DNA of 64,000 nt from Haematococcus lacustris (taxonomy: Eukaryota; Chlorophyta; Chlorophyceae; Chlamydomonadales; Haematococcaceae), in the NCBI GenBank assembly GCA_030144725.1, contig JASKMD010000021.1, positions 951,768-1,015,767 on the forward strand, in the 5' to 3' direction. How positions within the stretch are numbered: the stretch's first letter is position 1; every line of letters begins with the position of its first letter. The notes under the pieces are model-generated. The model was not told the DNA's origin. It ran no database searches and saw only the letters and a program-made list of their open reading frames with translations. This document shows positions 43,701 to 54,517 of this stretch, piece after piece. The position numbers were made by a program, and so were the translations under genes.

Positions 43701-46700
43701 TGCGGCCATAAACCCGTTTCATGTTAGAGCGCGCTTGACGGGATCAGGGTTCCAGGTGCAGACGCAGGCTGGCCTGGGCGCAGCTTCTGCACCTCCCACC
43801 TGCAGCTGAGACAGCTCCCTCTGCGCGCTGCTGCAGGCCGCCTGGCTCTGGGCCAGCTGGGCGGTGACGTCTTTCAGCCTGTCGTGCAGCACACGCTGCT
43901 CAGCAGCCAGCACAGACGCGTCGTTGCGGGCTTGGGCCGCCTCAACCTGCAAGCAGGGCAGGGAAACACTGAACAAAGTGAAGGCAAAGGGGGGGTGCAG
44001 ATAGCTAGGCTGAGGTATGCGGAGTGGGCGAGGTTGGAGGGGAGGGGGTGGAAGGGGTGGCATGTGGGGGTAGCCAGGCCATACCTCCAGCTCAGAGCGC
44101 ACGCCCATCAACTTCTCCGCGGTCTGCCGGGTCTCAGCTAGCTGTGCGGAGGCGGTCTGCAGCTCTCGCACCAAGCGGCTGCGCTCCTCCTCTGCTGCCG
44201 CCAGACTGCCCTGGGCCCGCACCCGCTGCTCCTGCACCTCCTGCACCACCACACATCAACACATCATTTCAATTCATGCTACACATGCACCCTGAAAGCT
44301 GGGAGCCTGGCTTATGCCATCGCGCATGGCATGAGCTGGGGTTGTTTCAGTGCTTCGTTTGGTGTTTGAGGTGCTAGCCAGTGGTTCATTCTCAGCCTTC
44401 ATTAATTGGCTGGTTGAGCTGGTTATGACACTGGTAAGGTGGCTCAGTGAAGTAGGCCTTGGGTGCCTTTGATGCTGTTCATGTGACACTGTCACTGTCA
44501 TTGCTAGTCGCCTGCTCATCAGGCATGGGAGCAGCATGTTGTCCCTTGCACCCCTGGTTCAGCGGCTGCCACCAGGCATTTGCATACATTGCTCACAGCC
44601 AGCATTCTATACTTGTTGGGTTATGTGAGTCTTTTTCCTTGATGAAGGGGCACCCACTCTGAGCTGCTGGCGCAGGGTGTGGCCCTCACTCTCCAGGGTG
44701 GCTAGGGAGGACTGTGTGCCGCGCAGCTGGCTCTCCACCTTGGCCAGCTGAGTGGCCAGCTGCGCATGCAACCAGGCTTTGCAGCTAGCTCCCATGCCTC
44801 AACAAGGAGTAGGGCTGGCCAGGGCAGGGCGGCTCACGGGAAGGCTGGGTCAGGGCAGGGCAGGAGGAGGGCGACCAGGGTCACGCTGAGCAGGCTGGCA
44901 GGCATGCGCGGAAGATAAGGCCAAGGCAGCAGACAAGCTGGGTGGGCTGGGTCAAAGTTCAGTCCAACCAGGCAAGCAGGCCAGCTGAGTTAGGAAAGAG
45001 ACGGGAAGGGTCACATAGGCTGGTCTGTGGCTCGCTGGTAGGTGGGTGAGTGGGTTGGTGGGTGGGTGCAAGTGTGGGCGTGTGGGTGAGTGGGGTGGGT
45101 GGGTGGGTGGATGCGTTGCAGCATACCTGTAGGTTTGTGCTGTGCTCGCTGCCAGCTGCTGCCTCCAAGCTGTTCAGCCGCTGCTGCAGCTCCTCGACTC
45201 TGCAGCGGGAGCAGCAGGCAGGCGGCAGACAGCCAGCGGACCCTCAGCCTAGCATGACCTGTAGGCAGGCGGCTGTATCATATGGATGGTGCCTTTAGGC
45301 TGAGGCCAGCCTGCATGCCTACCTGCCAGTGTGCCTGACTTACAACTGGCTGCTGGCGGCTGGCCTGCTGGCCCTCAATCCGAGTTGCTATAGTCCTATA
45401 GTACCCAACCATAACCCAACCCTAACTTCGAGTTGCTTTAGTCTTGGCCAGCTGTGTGAGCTGACACTGTAGTCACAGGCAGCCAGGCGGCCTCATGGGT
45501 GTACTCTGATGCTGCCCCATGAAAGAAAACCTGTAAGCGTCACCCTGCTCATGCAACACCACGCCTTGCCGTGCAGTCATCATCATCATTGTCGTCATCA
45601 TCATCATCACCACTTGGCACTTGCCTGTCAGCGTTGCTGCCACACCTGAAGTCAGACAGCCCTTGCATGAGCTGCCAGGCAGCCTGGGAGCCGCCAGCCA
45701 GTGGTCTGATGCTGCCAGGCAACCTGCCAGTGGCCGCCTGCCAGGCCACCAGGCCCCCTGCCAGCTGCCAGTGGCCAGCTGCCCCTGCAGCGTGAGACAG
45801 GCCTCGCCCACAACCACCCAGGTAGCACCACCTCAGCCTGCCCACCTGGTGGCTGCTGCCTCCCTCTCCAACTCAGCCTTGTCTCCTGCCCGCTTGCGTG
45901 CATCCAGCTCGGCTGCAGGCAAAGCAGGCAGGGGCACGCAGCCTGGAGTGCCGAAGCAGCCCAGGCGCCGCAGGAAGGGGCCTCACAGGGCACTGCCACA
46001 CTGATTATGGGGCAGCAGGGCACGCAGCAGGGCCACAGCTACCGACCAGCTACAACCAGGCAGGGGGGCTGCAGCCAGACTGCTGCTGTGGGGACCCCAG
46101 GCAGGCACCCAGGCTTGTGCCCGGCAGGCCTGTATGGCAGTACACATGGGCCATGGTACGGATCTTTGCTGGGCTATGCATTGCTGGTGCTGCTGAGTGC
46201 TGCGGGGGAATGCAGGGTTGCAGCTGAAATGGTGTTGCTGCCATGATGAAACCCACTGTGGAGGATAAGGGAGAGCTCTGTTGAACTGCTGAGCTACTGT
46301 GGCATGAATTGGAAGAAGGACCCAGTGGGACGCTGGTGGAAAGGGGCAGAGGGTGGGATGGGTGGGAATGGGGCGGTGGTGGCAAGGTCAGCAGGGGGCT
46401 GTGGGTGGTAGGTGAGGGGTGGGGCGTTGGATGGTGGGGGTGGCAGCCACCTGCCAGCGCTGCCATCCGGCGCTCCACCTCCCCCAGCTGGCTGTCCTTG
46501 CTTGCCAGATTGTCTAAAGCAGCCTGCAGCTCTTCATTGGCCGTGTATGCCTGCAACATCAATCACAACAAGATGTGTGACTTCCCTTGGTAGGGGATGG
46601 GGAGAAGGAGGAGACGAAGGAGGAGGAAGGAAGGGAAGGGAAAGGGGAGGGGAGGGAGTTGTATCACCAGCTGCCACTCAGTCTATGCCATGACTTGTGC

Positions 46701-49700
46701 CGTAACTGCGCAAGGAAGAAGACAGCTACAATAGGCGCAAGTCGTGCCCGGCTCAGCAGGTGAGTAGCGCCGTAGGGGGTGCTGGTTGCCCACCTGGCTG
46801 CGCAGGTCGTCAGCTCTAGCTGTGGTGTCTGCCAGCAGCCCCCTCAGGCCGTCCAGCTCCCGCTGCAGGGAGGACACCTGAGGTAAGGCAGGCCAGCTCC
46901 AGCACCGTGAAACTATGGTTGTTGTCTTAACCTGCCATGACAGAACATGATGGTTGCAATGGTGAGGGTCACGGTGTCAGGGTGAGGGCCAGTGACAGGG
47001 CTAGGGCTGCGGCTGCAGGAGGCGATGATGATTGCCATGCACTCTGTGGTGGTAGCTATGGCAACAGTTGGGGTAAGCGTAGTGGTAATGATGACGATGG
47101 TGGGTTTGATTGCCAGCCTGGTGCGGCTGCTTGGGCGATGATGACGGTGGTGGTGGTGTTGCAGGGGTTTGCTGACCGGGGTCGTGGATGATGGCCTGCC
47201 CGCTGCCCTCCTCCCTTCCGCCTTGCCTGACTGACCTGGGACATTGCAGCAGTCCTCTCTGATGAAAGCGAGTCCAGCTGTGCCGCCAGGCGCTGAGTCT
47301 CTGACCGGCTGTCAGCCAGACGCGCCCTCAGCCCCGTGACCTGCCGCACCCACACCACACAACACCACACAGCTCACCACCCCAGCCGCCCCAGCATCAT
47401 CAGGTCCTAACACAAGACACCGCCACATGCAGGGAAATGACGCTAGAAAGGGATGTTGCAAGAAATGGTTGTGCTCTCCAGTGCAAAGGCTCTGGAGCCG
47501 CGTGCTGGGAGTTGACGCTGCTGCTTGAAAGGGATCTGGCGCTATGGTGCAAAGACTCCTGAGCATGGTGTTTGTTTGTTGTAACCCTTGCTGAGTACAC
47601 AGGCAATTCTTGTTGAGCACAAGACAGTATGCATGCAGGCCCTGCTGGTCTTGATGAGAACAGAAGGGCGAGCTGTCAGTCAAGGGTGGGAGGGGTGTGG
47701 GGGGCCCTGTGCAGCTCACACTGTTCAGGGCATTGTCCACTTCTGCAGCAGCCATGGCGTTGGCCTGGCTGTTTGTGGCCTGAAGCATGGCCAGGTCGGC
47801 ACGCAGCTGGAGCACCTGCTCCGCATGCAGTGCACACAGCAGAGTCTTGCACTGACAGTAGTAGCCCCTGCGCTGCATTGTGGCATGCATGGCAGAGTAC
47901 CTTGCCCACTGCCTCTGGCCCTTCACGAACCAGCTGTTGGACTGGCTGGACTAGCTGGCTGATATGACACGAGAGGGGCGAGGTGAGAGGGGAGGGAGGA
48001 GCGAGAGGGGAGGGGAGGGGCGACAGGGGAGGGGAGGGGAGGGGAGGGAGGGGCGAGAGCTTCATGCTGTAATGGGTGCCGCCGGCTAAGGCATATCGCC
48101 CCACTCGAGTTGGTGTGTGTTGGGGTTGACAGTGAAGCCCCCTGGCGCAGAAGGACCTTGGTGTCAGCTCACAACAGAGGCAGGGGTGGGTTGCACGCAG
48201 CCTGCTTCACCCTCCACCAGGTTTGCACGCTAGCAGTCCTGAACCAATGCAGACCTGTTCCTGACCTTGGCAGAACGTCCCAAAGGGGGAGGGCGGCCTA
48301 GGGGTGACCTAGCAGCTATTGGCTTAAGCGGTGAGCCAGTCAACACAGATGCACAGAGAGGGGAGCATGCGGGCAGGAGGGCCAGACCAGGCCCTCTCAG
48401 CAGCAATGCACAACCCTCATCAACCAGCAGCACAGCAGCACACACCCATCGTAACGCCGGGCTGTGGACCTGATGTTATTAATACTGCCAGGCAGCAAAG
48501 GTGGCAGCACATGCTGCATGGCATTGTCAGCATGCTGACTTGCACACCGCTCGTCACCTCATGCATAATGCCCTCATTGTCCTTGACGGCCCTCCTCAGC
48601 TTGTCATCAGCCTCTGCCCGCAGGCGCTGCTCACTGGCCAGCTGCCCCTCCAGCCGTGCCTTGTCCTTGGCAGTGCCCTCCAGGCTGCGCAGCTGCTGGC
48701 CCAAGGACTCAACCTGCTCAGCAGGACGCCGCCGTTTAAGAGAAGGCATGAGAGGAGACAGGGTCTGTGTGACAGCTCAACACAGACAGCAGCTGTGTCA
48801 ATGGAGGCAGATGCCAAGCTGCATGCAAGCAGGTGTGCATGGTGCCGCAATGAGGGGCAGAACAGAATGACCAGGAATTGCACGCTAAGCCTGTATGCTC
48901 CTGTATGCGCCCTCTGCTGATGCTGGTATTGGCACAGGTCTAAGCACGTGTAGCGGCATGCCATGACATGCCTGGTATGCCAGGCCAGGATCAACAGTGT
49001 CACAGCTTGCCACAGCAGGCCTCTGCGGAGCCCCGTGACTCACTGTGCTGTTCAGCTGCAGGATCATGCTCTCATTGGCCTCATTACGTGCTGTCAGAGC
49101 CGCCACATCTGAGTCAGCACCAGACCCAGCTCTCAACCTCTGACCTGCCACCTCACGCTGGCTGCCGTCAATGGAGCTGGTGACCTGCAACCCAAGTCAG
49201 GCAACGCCTAGCAGCATCCCAGTCAGCTGCCTCGATGCAGCCCCTGTGCAGCTGTAGTCCGGGAATGCCCAGTAGTGGTAGTTTGGGAGTGCCCAGTACC
49301 CAGTGCTCTGTGCCCAGTGGTGGCACTTCTAGAGTGCTCAGTGCCCAATGGTAGTAGTTTGAGAGTGCTCAGTGCCCAGTGGTAGGCCGGTAGCTGCCCT
49401 CAAAGCAGCCAGGCCTTGTGCAGCCCGGTGTAGCTCTGCCCCTCTCACTAAGCTGCCAGCTACCAGGTGTGCTTTGTCCCTCCCGCCAGGCTGGCAGGTG
49501 GGAGCCGCCTATTGAGCTGCCACTGTGGCTGCGAGGGCTGCCCACCTGCTGACGCAGGGCTGCCAGCTGGGCATCCCTCTCCATCAGCTGTCGCTGCAGC
49601 GAGGCAATGCGTGCGTTGGCGGCCTGCAGGATGTCCACAGCTGCTCCTGTGGGCTTGCGGGCTGGTGAGAGGGGTGTGATGCCTGCGAAGGGCAGGAGCG

Positions 49701-50633
49701 GGCGCATGGGCCACCTGTACTGCACCTTGCATGCGTCTGCAATGAAATGTTTGGCTGTAGGTGGATGCAGGCTGCCAGTCAATGATCGAGACAAGTAAGC
49801 ATAGCGCGTAAATGGCTGGGTTTAGTCAGCATAGCTAGTTAAGTAAGCGGTGAGTAAAGGTAATTCATGGAGCGCATGGAGCCTTGCCCATTGTACAAGG
49901 CTGTGGGAGCAGCTGCTGTAGCTTTGTAGTGCATAGCATGCGCTCACGCGGTGGAGAGGGCATTGCAATCCTCGCAGCAGCTGCTTGGGGGTCCAAGGTA
50001 CCTGGGGTTGGCATGGAGCATGCATATGCTATCCTTGCATCACTTGCTCTATAGCTGGGACCATGCACAGGGCATGCTGTGTCACCTGCTGTCAACTGGT
50101 CAGTGAGCTTCACAAGCTCTACCACCTTTGCCTTCAAGGCATAGTTGTCTTTTTCACTGCTTTCCAGTCTGCTCAGAGCTGACTGCTGCCAGAACGTCAG
50201 CTCTGCAATGCGATCTTCCAGGCTTTTCACAGTCTGGTAATTGCCCTTGTCACTGTGTTCATTCTGCTCTTTGGCCTGTTTCAGCTGCACCAGGAGGCTG
50301 CTGTTGTTGGACTGGAGCCTGGCGACGTCCTGCCTGAGAGCCTCGCTCTGAGCATGGACACCAATTGAAATGTTTGTTCCAGCTTCAAGCAAGCCGAGAG
50401 CGAAGCTGCTGCTGGCACGGGCGTGCCTTTGATTCTTGTGCTGACAAATCTTGGGCTTGTTTGGCGCTTTGCAGTTTCAAGGTGCGATAGCTGTCAGTGG
50501 TATGCACCAAGTCGTCCACTAGCTTTTGCACCAACGGACCGGACGTGGGTTCCACGGGGTCGGTGTAGCCCAGTGCGTCGAGTTTGCGCCGTAGCGCAAA
50601 CAGCTGCGTTTCGGAGAGGCCCATTTCCGCCAA
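31778..50633 (-). CDS. BLD10: Basal-body cartwheel protein BLD10/CEP135
   Basis: Thirty-six exons: 50633..50427, 50347..50086, 49682..49546, 49184..49044, 48713..48558, 47954..47901, 47815..47720, 47340..47236, 46877..46794, 46550..46451, 45912..45846, 45199..45127, 44759..44658, 44240..44085, 43946..43800, 43122..43002, 42592..42483, 42214..42050, 41157..40993, 40549..40385, 39737..39582, 39395..39327, 38714..38579, 38325..38246, 38076..37978, 37567..37497, 37287..37143, 36938..36822, 36516..36391, 35984..35835, 35569..35516, 34673..34587, 34204..34148, 33537..33265, 32588..32421 and 31888..31778. They total 4,512 nt (1,503 residues), in phase throughout. The N-terminus LRRKLDALGYTDPVE...PLVQKLVDDLVHTT is the CEP135/BLD10 signature, followed by SLEDRIAELTFW and almost continuous coiled coil. 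By homology it forms cartwheel spoke tips linking SAS-6 to triplet microtubules in basal bodies. Chlamydomonas Bld10p is about 1,640 residues. GC donors end exons 1 and 31. A second in-frame ATG lies at 50624. Small extra exons may be missed. Confidence 0.9.
33617..33672. repeat. Interstitial telomere-like CCCTAA tract
   Basis: CCTAACCCTAACCCTAACCC followed by degenerate units (CCTAACCTTAACCCTGACCC) in a BLD10 intron. It is short and imperfect, so it is not a chromosome end. Similar two- to three-unit TTAGGG tracts occur near 26603 and 63158, and CCCAACCCTAAC near 45415. Confidence 0.75.
38718..38822. repeat. (GTCAGGG)n-like array in a BLD10 intron
   Basis: Repeats of GTCAGGG/GTCAGGGG begin only a few bases before the exon 23 acceptor. 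On the coding strand they are pyrimidine-rich. Confidence 0.85.
42650..42776. repeat. 28-bp minisatellite in a BLD10 intron
   Basis: About four and a half copies sharing ATCATGGCAGCAGG at 28-bp or similar spacing (42671, 42699, 42726, 42753), between exons 16 and 17. Other BLD10 introns hold looser iterations, for example near 31915-32020, 32600-32800 and 37400-37470. Confidence 0.85.
48270..48335 (+). mobile_element. Fragment resembling a LINE 3' tail
   Basis: AGGGGGAGGGCGGCC followed about 35 nt later by GGCTTAAGC also occurs at the 3' end of the LINE fragment near 55664-55705. Here it is isolated within a BLD10 intron, in antisense orientation. The match is short, so assignment is tentative. 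Confidence 0.4.
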
Positions 50634-50954
50634 GGTCCCAGGCTGTAGCTATCAAGGCTCCAACACAGCACCACTCGCAGGTGTAAACCTTGGACGTTTA
50701 ACCGTGTAGCTTTGGTTGGGCGGGCAGCTCTGCGATGGCTATGGTCCACCACCGGACACCAACAAACTGCCCGCTAGTGTCACGCATGTGCCGCGATGGC
50801 CGCCGTTCGTGGCAGGCAACCCTACTCTACTGACCTCTCACGGTGACTGCTGATAATGAGCTCCAGGCGTCTGACCAGCCAAGGACCAGCTGGCTCCAAG
50901 AAACGTAACAACAGAGGTGGGAAGGAAGCCACAGCTTGAACGCAGGAGCCTTAT
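50634..50954. promoter_or_regulatory. BLD10 upstream region
   Basis: The 321 bp between the BLD10 start and the Fanzor insertion should contain its promoter and 5' UTR. No TATA-like or repeated element stands out. The Fanzor element now sits about 320 bp upstream of the start codon. Confidence 0.4.
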
Positions 50955-50969
50955 TAATCAGTGACAGCC

Positions 50970-51224
50970 CCCTTGTCCCTCACTAGGGCCTCCATTTGAG
51001 CCGGATCAGAAGTACCTACTAGCAGCCACTAGCGGCCACTAGCAGCCACTAACTAGATCCGACTCAAACAGTGTTATTGGGCTGTGTGGAGTAAACCCAG
51101 TGCACATGGCACATGAGCTCGCCTACCACCTACACTATTGCCTGACCCGAGGGCTATGATGTAGAGTTGGCATGACAAAACATGCACTAATTGTAAGCTG
51201 ATGACAGCTCAAAGGGGGCACACA
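50970..51224 (-). ncRNA. Conserved 3' segment: candidate Fanzor guide-RNA scaffold / right end
   Basis: From the stop codon to the 3' terminus this 255-nt segment is nearly identical to 20229-20468 of the mini-element, apart from a longer hairpin loop. It contains CATGTTTTGTCATGCCAAC, then CTCGGGTCAGGCAATAGTGT, then the hairpin TTTGAG...CTCAAA at 50995-51068, then TAGTGAGGGACAAGGGG at the edge. In TnpB and Fanzor systems the guide-RNA scaffold overlaps the 3' end of the gene and reaches the element boundary, with the guide read from flanking DNA. That role is inferred from position and conservation; transcription is not shown. Confidence 0.5.
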
Positions 51225-52620
51225 TTACTGTGCCACAGCAGGCTGCTGCTGCTGCTCCTGGGCCTTGGGGGGCTTGTCTCGCAGCCGCTTGTAGCCCAGG
51301 CCAGGGTACTCCTTGCCCTTGGCTGGCAGAGCTCCCTGGTCTGGCCAGTAGCACAGCTCCAGCGGCCGCCACCTGCTCTCCCCGATGCGCTGCATGTTCA
51401 ATGCTGCATTGCAGTCCCTGTCCAGCCACCTGCCTGGCTGTGGGGCTGGCTTTGCCTTGGCAGCCTTGCCCTTGCCCTTGCCCTTGGTGGGCTCAGCTGC
51501 CCCTGGCTCAGCCTTGGTGCGCTTGCTGCGCTTGGCTGGCTGGGGTGTGCTGGGCCCAGGCTCTGAGGCTGCTGGCTGTGTGGCTGCCTGGCTGCTGCGT
51601 GGGGCCTGTGGGGGCCTGCGGGGGGCCACTACCGGGCACCACACCAGGCCCCGCACTGGCTGGCCACGCTCCTGGCTCCAGGCTGGCCGCACCAGGCGCT
51701 CTTCCACCTGCCCTGCTGGGGGCTTCCAGCCTGCGGGTCTTGTGGCACTGAGTGTGTTCAGCTCCACCTCACAGGGCTGCTTGCCATTCACTGCTGAGCT
51801 GACCCGGCTGGTGCGGTGCTCATCCACAAGCACCACCCTGCCCCCATCCTGGTCTTTGCCCCTGGGCCTGCACACCACCTTGCGGCAGGCACGCAGCACC
51901 GCGTCAGCACCCCACCCACCCCCAGTGCCAATGGTAGCAGCGCCAAAGAACACCACCAGCTGCTTGGCACACCCATGTCGCTGCATGGACAGCTCCGCCA
52001 TCTGCTCCTCCAACTGCAGTCATGCACACAAGGCACACACATGGTGGCTGACATGGTGGCACCAGGTTAGGCATGGCACAATCAAGTACTCTTTCACTTC
52101 ATGCCCAACCCACCACCTCTCAGTCCCTTACCCTCCCTCCCTCCCACCTACCCACCCACCCACCCTCACCTTGTTGAAGAACTGCTCCAGCGCCCGGTCC
52201 TGGGCTCCGTACAGCCTCAGCCGCTGCCGTGCCCACTTGGGGTCCAGGTACACCTCCCACACCGCATCCCAGGTGGCCAGGGTGACGGTGATGTGCTTCA
52301 GGTTGGCCTCCAGGGAGGTGCCGGCTGCTGCCACCGCTCTAGCCACCGGCACACATGCACTGCATGGCGCATGCGGCAGGGCAGGGGCAGGGTGTCCTGC
52401 AGGGAGCCTTCCTTCTTCATGCCCAGTAGGCGGCGGTGCTTGTTGGCCTCCTCTATCAGGTCCGCCACATGCCCCTTGTTCAGGGTGGCGGCCTTCAGCT
52501 CCGAGCTGTGGGCGTTGATGCCATACCCGCACGCCATCCTGATGAACAGCTGCGCCTCCTCCCCGCTCCAGCCTAGCTTGGCCCTGGCTGCCTTGGCGTA
52601 CAGCTTGACAATGCGCTCTG

Positions 52621-52835
52621 CAGGTCAGGTCAGGTCAGGTCAGGTCAGGTCAGGTCAGGTCAGGTCAGGTCAGGTCAGGTCAGGTCAGGTCAGGTCAGGT
52701 CAGGTCAGGTCAGGTCAGGTCAGGTAAAAGGTCAGGTCAGGTGTAAGGTCAGGTATAAGGTCAGGTCATGTCAGGTCAGGTCAGGTCAGGACTAGGTCAG
52801 GTCAGGTCCAGGTCCAGGTCCAGGTCCAGGTCCAG
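52621..52835. repeat. (CAGGT)n array filling a Fanzor intron
   Basis: About 21 perfect CAGGT units followed by degenerate AAGGT, AGGTC and CCAGGT units make up nearly all of the 241-nt third intron. On the coding strand each unit reads ACCTG and runs directly into the exon 4 acceptor. Confidence 0.95.
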
Positions 52836-53236
52836 GTCTAGTCACCACCTTGACTTGCCTGGGTTGGAGTAGTGCTGCTGCATGGCCACCGCCAGCTGCA
52901 TGGAGTGTGCGTCGATGGTGTTGGCGTCACCCGCCAGGTAGATGCTGCCTAGCTCCTGCAGCTTGGCCACAAGCGCCTGGTTGCTGGGGTCCTCGAAGGC
53001 TGGCATGAGCATGGGGTGGCGGTTGCGCACATGGCGCCGCTGCAGCTGGTTGTAGCATGTCTTGAAGTTTGGGTTGGCGAAGAACATGCAGAAGTCTTTC
53101 AGCTGCCTCAGCATGACAGGGTCCTCGCAGTCAAGGGGCAAGGGAGGGCCAGTGGGTGCTGCGGGTGCAAGGGCTGCCAGGCGGGCGCTGCAGCGCCTTT
53201 GGGGGGGTTGCGTGACTGGCTCAGCTTCTGACTCTG

Positions 53237-53299
53237 ACTCTGACTCCGAGTCAGACTGTGGCTCTGGCTCTGAGCCACAGTCTGACTCGGAGTCAGAGT
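53237..53299. other. Perfect 28-bp inverted repeat within Fanzor coding sequence
   Basis: Arms 53237-53264 and 53272-53299 are exact reverse complements separated by the 7-nt loop TGGCTCT. The arms encode the acidic Ser/Asp/Glu linker. Both arms are built from GACTCTGACTC-like units, so the palindrome may arise from repeat inversion, but 28 bp without mismatch is striking. Confidence 0.9.
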
Positions 53300-54091
53300 C
53301 GGTGTCACACTCCATGCTGGCAGGCTGGGCAGGCTGGGCAGGCTGGGCAGGGGCCCGTGGGGGGAGTGGGGGTAGGGGGGGAGCATCAGGGGGTTGGGGA
53401 GGCTGCACGGCTGGAGGCTGAGGGGCGCTGGCACATCCCGGGGTAGGGTAGCCAACCAGGCATGTCAAGAAAATCCGCAGGACAAACAGCGACGCAATCA
53501 CGCGGAGCTGGGAGTGCACCTCAGCCCGTAGCCGGAGGTGCTCCTTCAGCTTGCGCCGGGTCTTCTTGCAGCCGCGGAGCACTGCGCCCTCGGGGACCTT
53601 GATGACCTGCATGACCAAGCGAGGTTGCCATTTTTACAGGCCAAGACAAAGGGCGGGGTCAACACAAACAGTGCGGCTACACATAAGGCGGGGACGGACC
53701 CACACCTGACGGCGACGCGTGGTCCAGCCATCTCGTCGATCCTGTCGTTGCTTGCCTTGCGCGGAACGAGACACTGCGATGGAACCAACAGGAGCGACGG
53801 GTTATCTGACAGCGCGTAACTCACGTCTAGGGCTCACGTCACGGCTGGGGACACGAACCTTTACGTTTCTTGTCGCTACCCTTCCGCTTCTTCTTAGCCA
53901 TCACGCGATGCGCAGTGCGACGGGCGGTGGCCTTTTCCAGCAATTTGGCTTTCCCGTGAAAAATACAATGTCGTGTGAAAATACACAAGTGCTCTGTTAC
54001 AGCCTTGGTCGTACCGACCATCACCGACACTTATACATTGCCTCGGCCACGGACTGTGAAATAACATAATCAAACATAATCAGTGACAGCC

Positions 54092-54517
54092 TATGTAATG
54101 GGTGATGATGCGCGAGGTGCAATCAGCAGTGCCCGTACCCTCTCCCTCCATCGCCCACATCCCCAGTACCATCACCTTACCTGCACCTCCATTGCTTCCA
54201 CCTCCTTCATCTTCTCGCAAGCCTCCCCCGTTTCCCCCCTCGCTCCCTTCCTTTTTCCCCACCCCTCGTCCTCCCTGCCTAGGGCCTGCGCCAGCCCAGT
54301 TGCACTCATATTCCCTGGTTCAGGTGGGTGAGGACGGTGGTGCAATGTGGAGGCAGTAACGTAATGGCAGAAGTTTCACTGGCTGATGTGTTAGCTGTGC
54401 AGGACAGCGTGTCATTATGTCTTACTCCCACGAGATCAGAGCGAGATGGCCCAGGCAATATGGTGGGTCCCATTGCAGGTAATGGTGTAAACGTCACCTT
54501 CGTTACCTGCTTTTGAG
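54092..54517. other. No gene supported
   Basis: Between the Fanzor element and the LINE fragment. It has a pyrimidine-rich stretch near 54170-54290 and a short open frame at 54328-54516, without recognised motifs. It may be the more 5', unrecognisable part of the LINE. Confidence 0.3.

Larger units (their letters stand above)
51225..54030 (-). pseudogene. Fanzor (eukaryotic TnpB-like) endonuclease gene, defective
   Basis: Exons 54030..53859, 53773..53706, 53606..52859 (GC donor), 52617..52170 and 52013..51225 (TAA), about 740 codons. The N-terminus has a basic MAKKKRKGSDKKRK stretch and a KKTRRKLKEHLRLR helix; an acidic DSDSESDCGSEPEPQSD linker lies near 53240-53300. The C-terminus has the RuvC-like core: VVFFGAATIGTGGGWGA, VVLVDEHRTSR (51800-51831) and WLDRDCNAALNMQRIGESRW (about 51365-51428). 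These correspond to the glutamate and last aspartate of TnpB-type RuvC. The zinc-ribbon cysteines between them are mostly missing. I see no D-P-G RuvC-I motif, and exon 4 changes frame near 52340, where HRRLLGMKKEGSLQD runs into EANLKHITVTLATWD. This suggests internal loss of the RuvC-I region, so this copy is probably inactive. Alternatively a diverged domesticated relative. Confidence 0.75.
50955..54091 (-). mobile_element. Fanzor-bearing transposable element with 15-bp TSD
   Basis: The element proper is 50970-54076 (3,107 bp), bounded by identical direct repeats, TAATCAGTGACAGCC on the plus strand, at 50955-50969 and 54077-54091. It carries one five-exon gene on the minus strand (51225-54030), then a 255-bp 3' segment ending in a long hairpin and a G-rich terminus. 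There are no terminal inverted repeats and no second gene. A 406-bp relative at 20063-20468 has the same 3' end. Two different insertion sites with two different 15-bp duplications show that the ends were defined by transposition. Confidence 0.85.

Noticed and set aside
53839..54030. A separate small protein encoded at the Fanzor 5' end
   Set aside because: The frame is better explained as Fanzor exon 1 with a donor at 53858; the extra codons to the stop would be intron.
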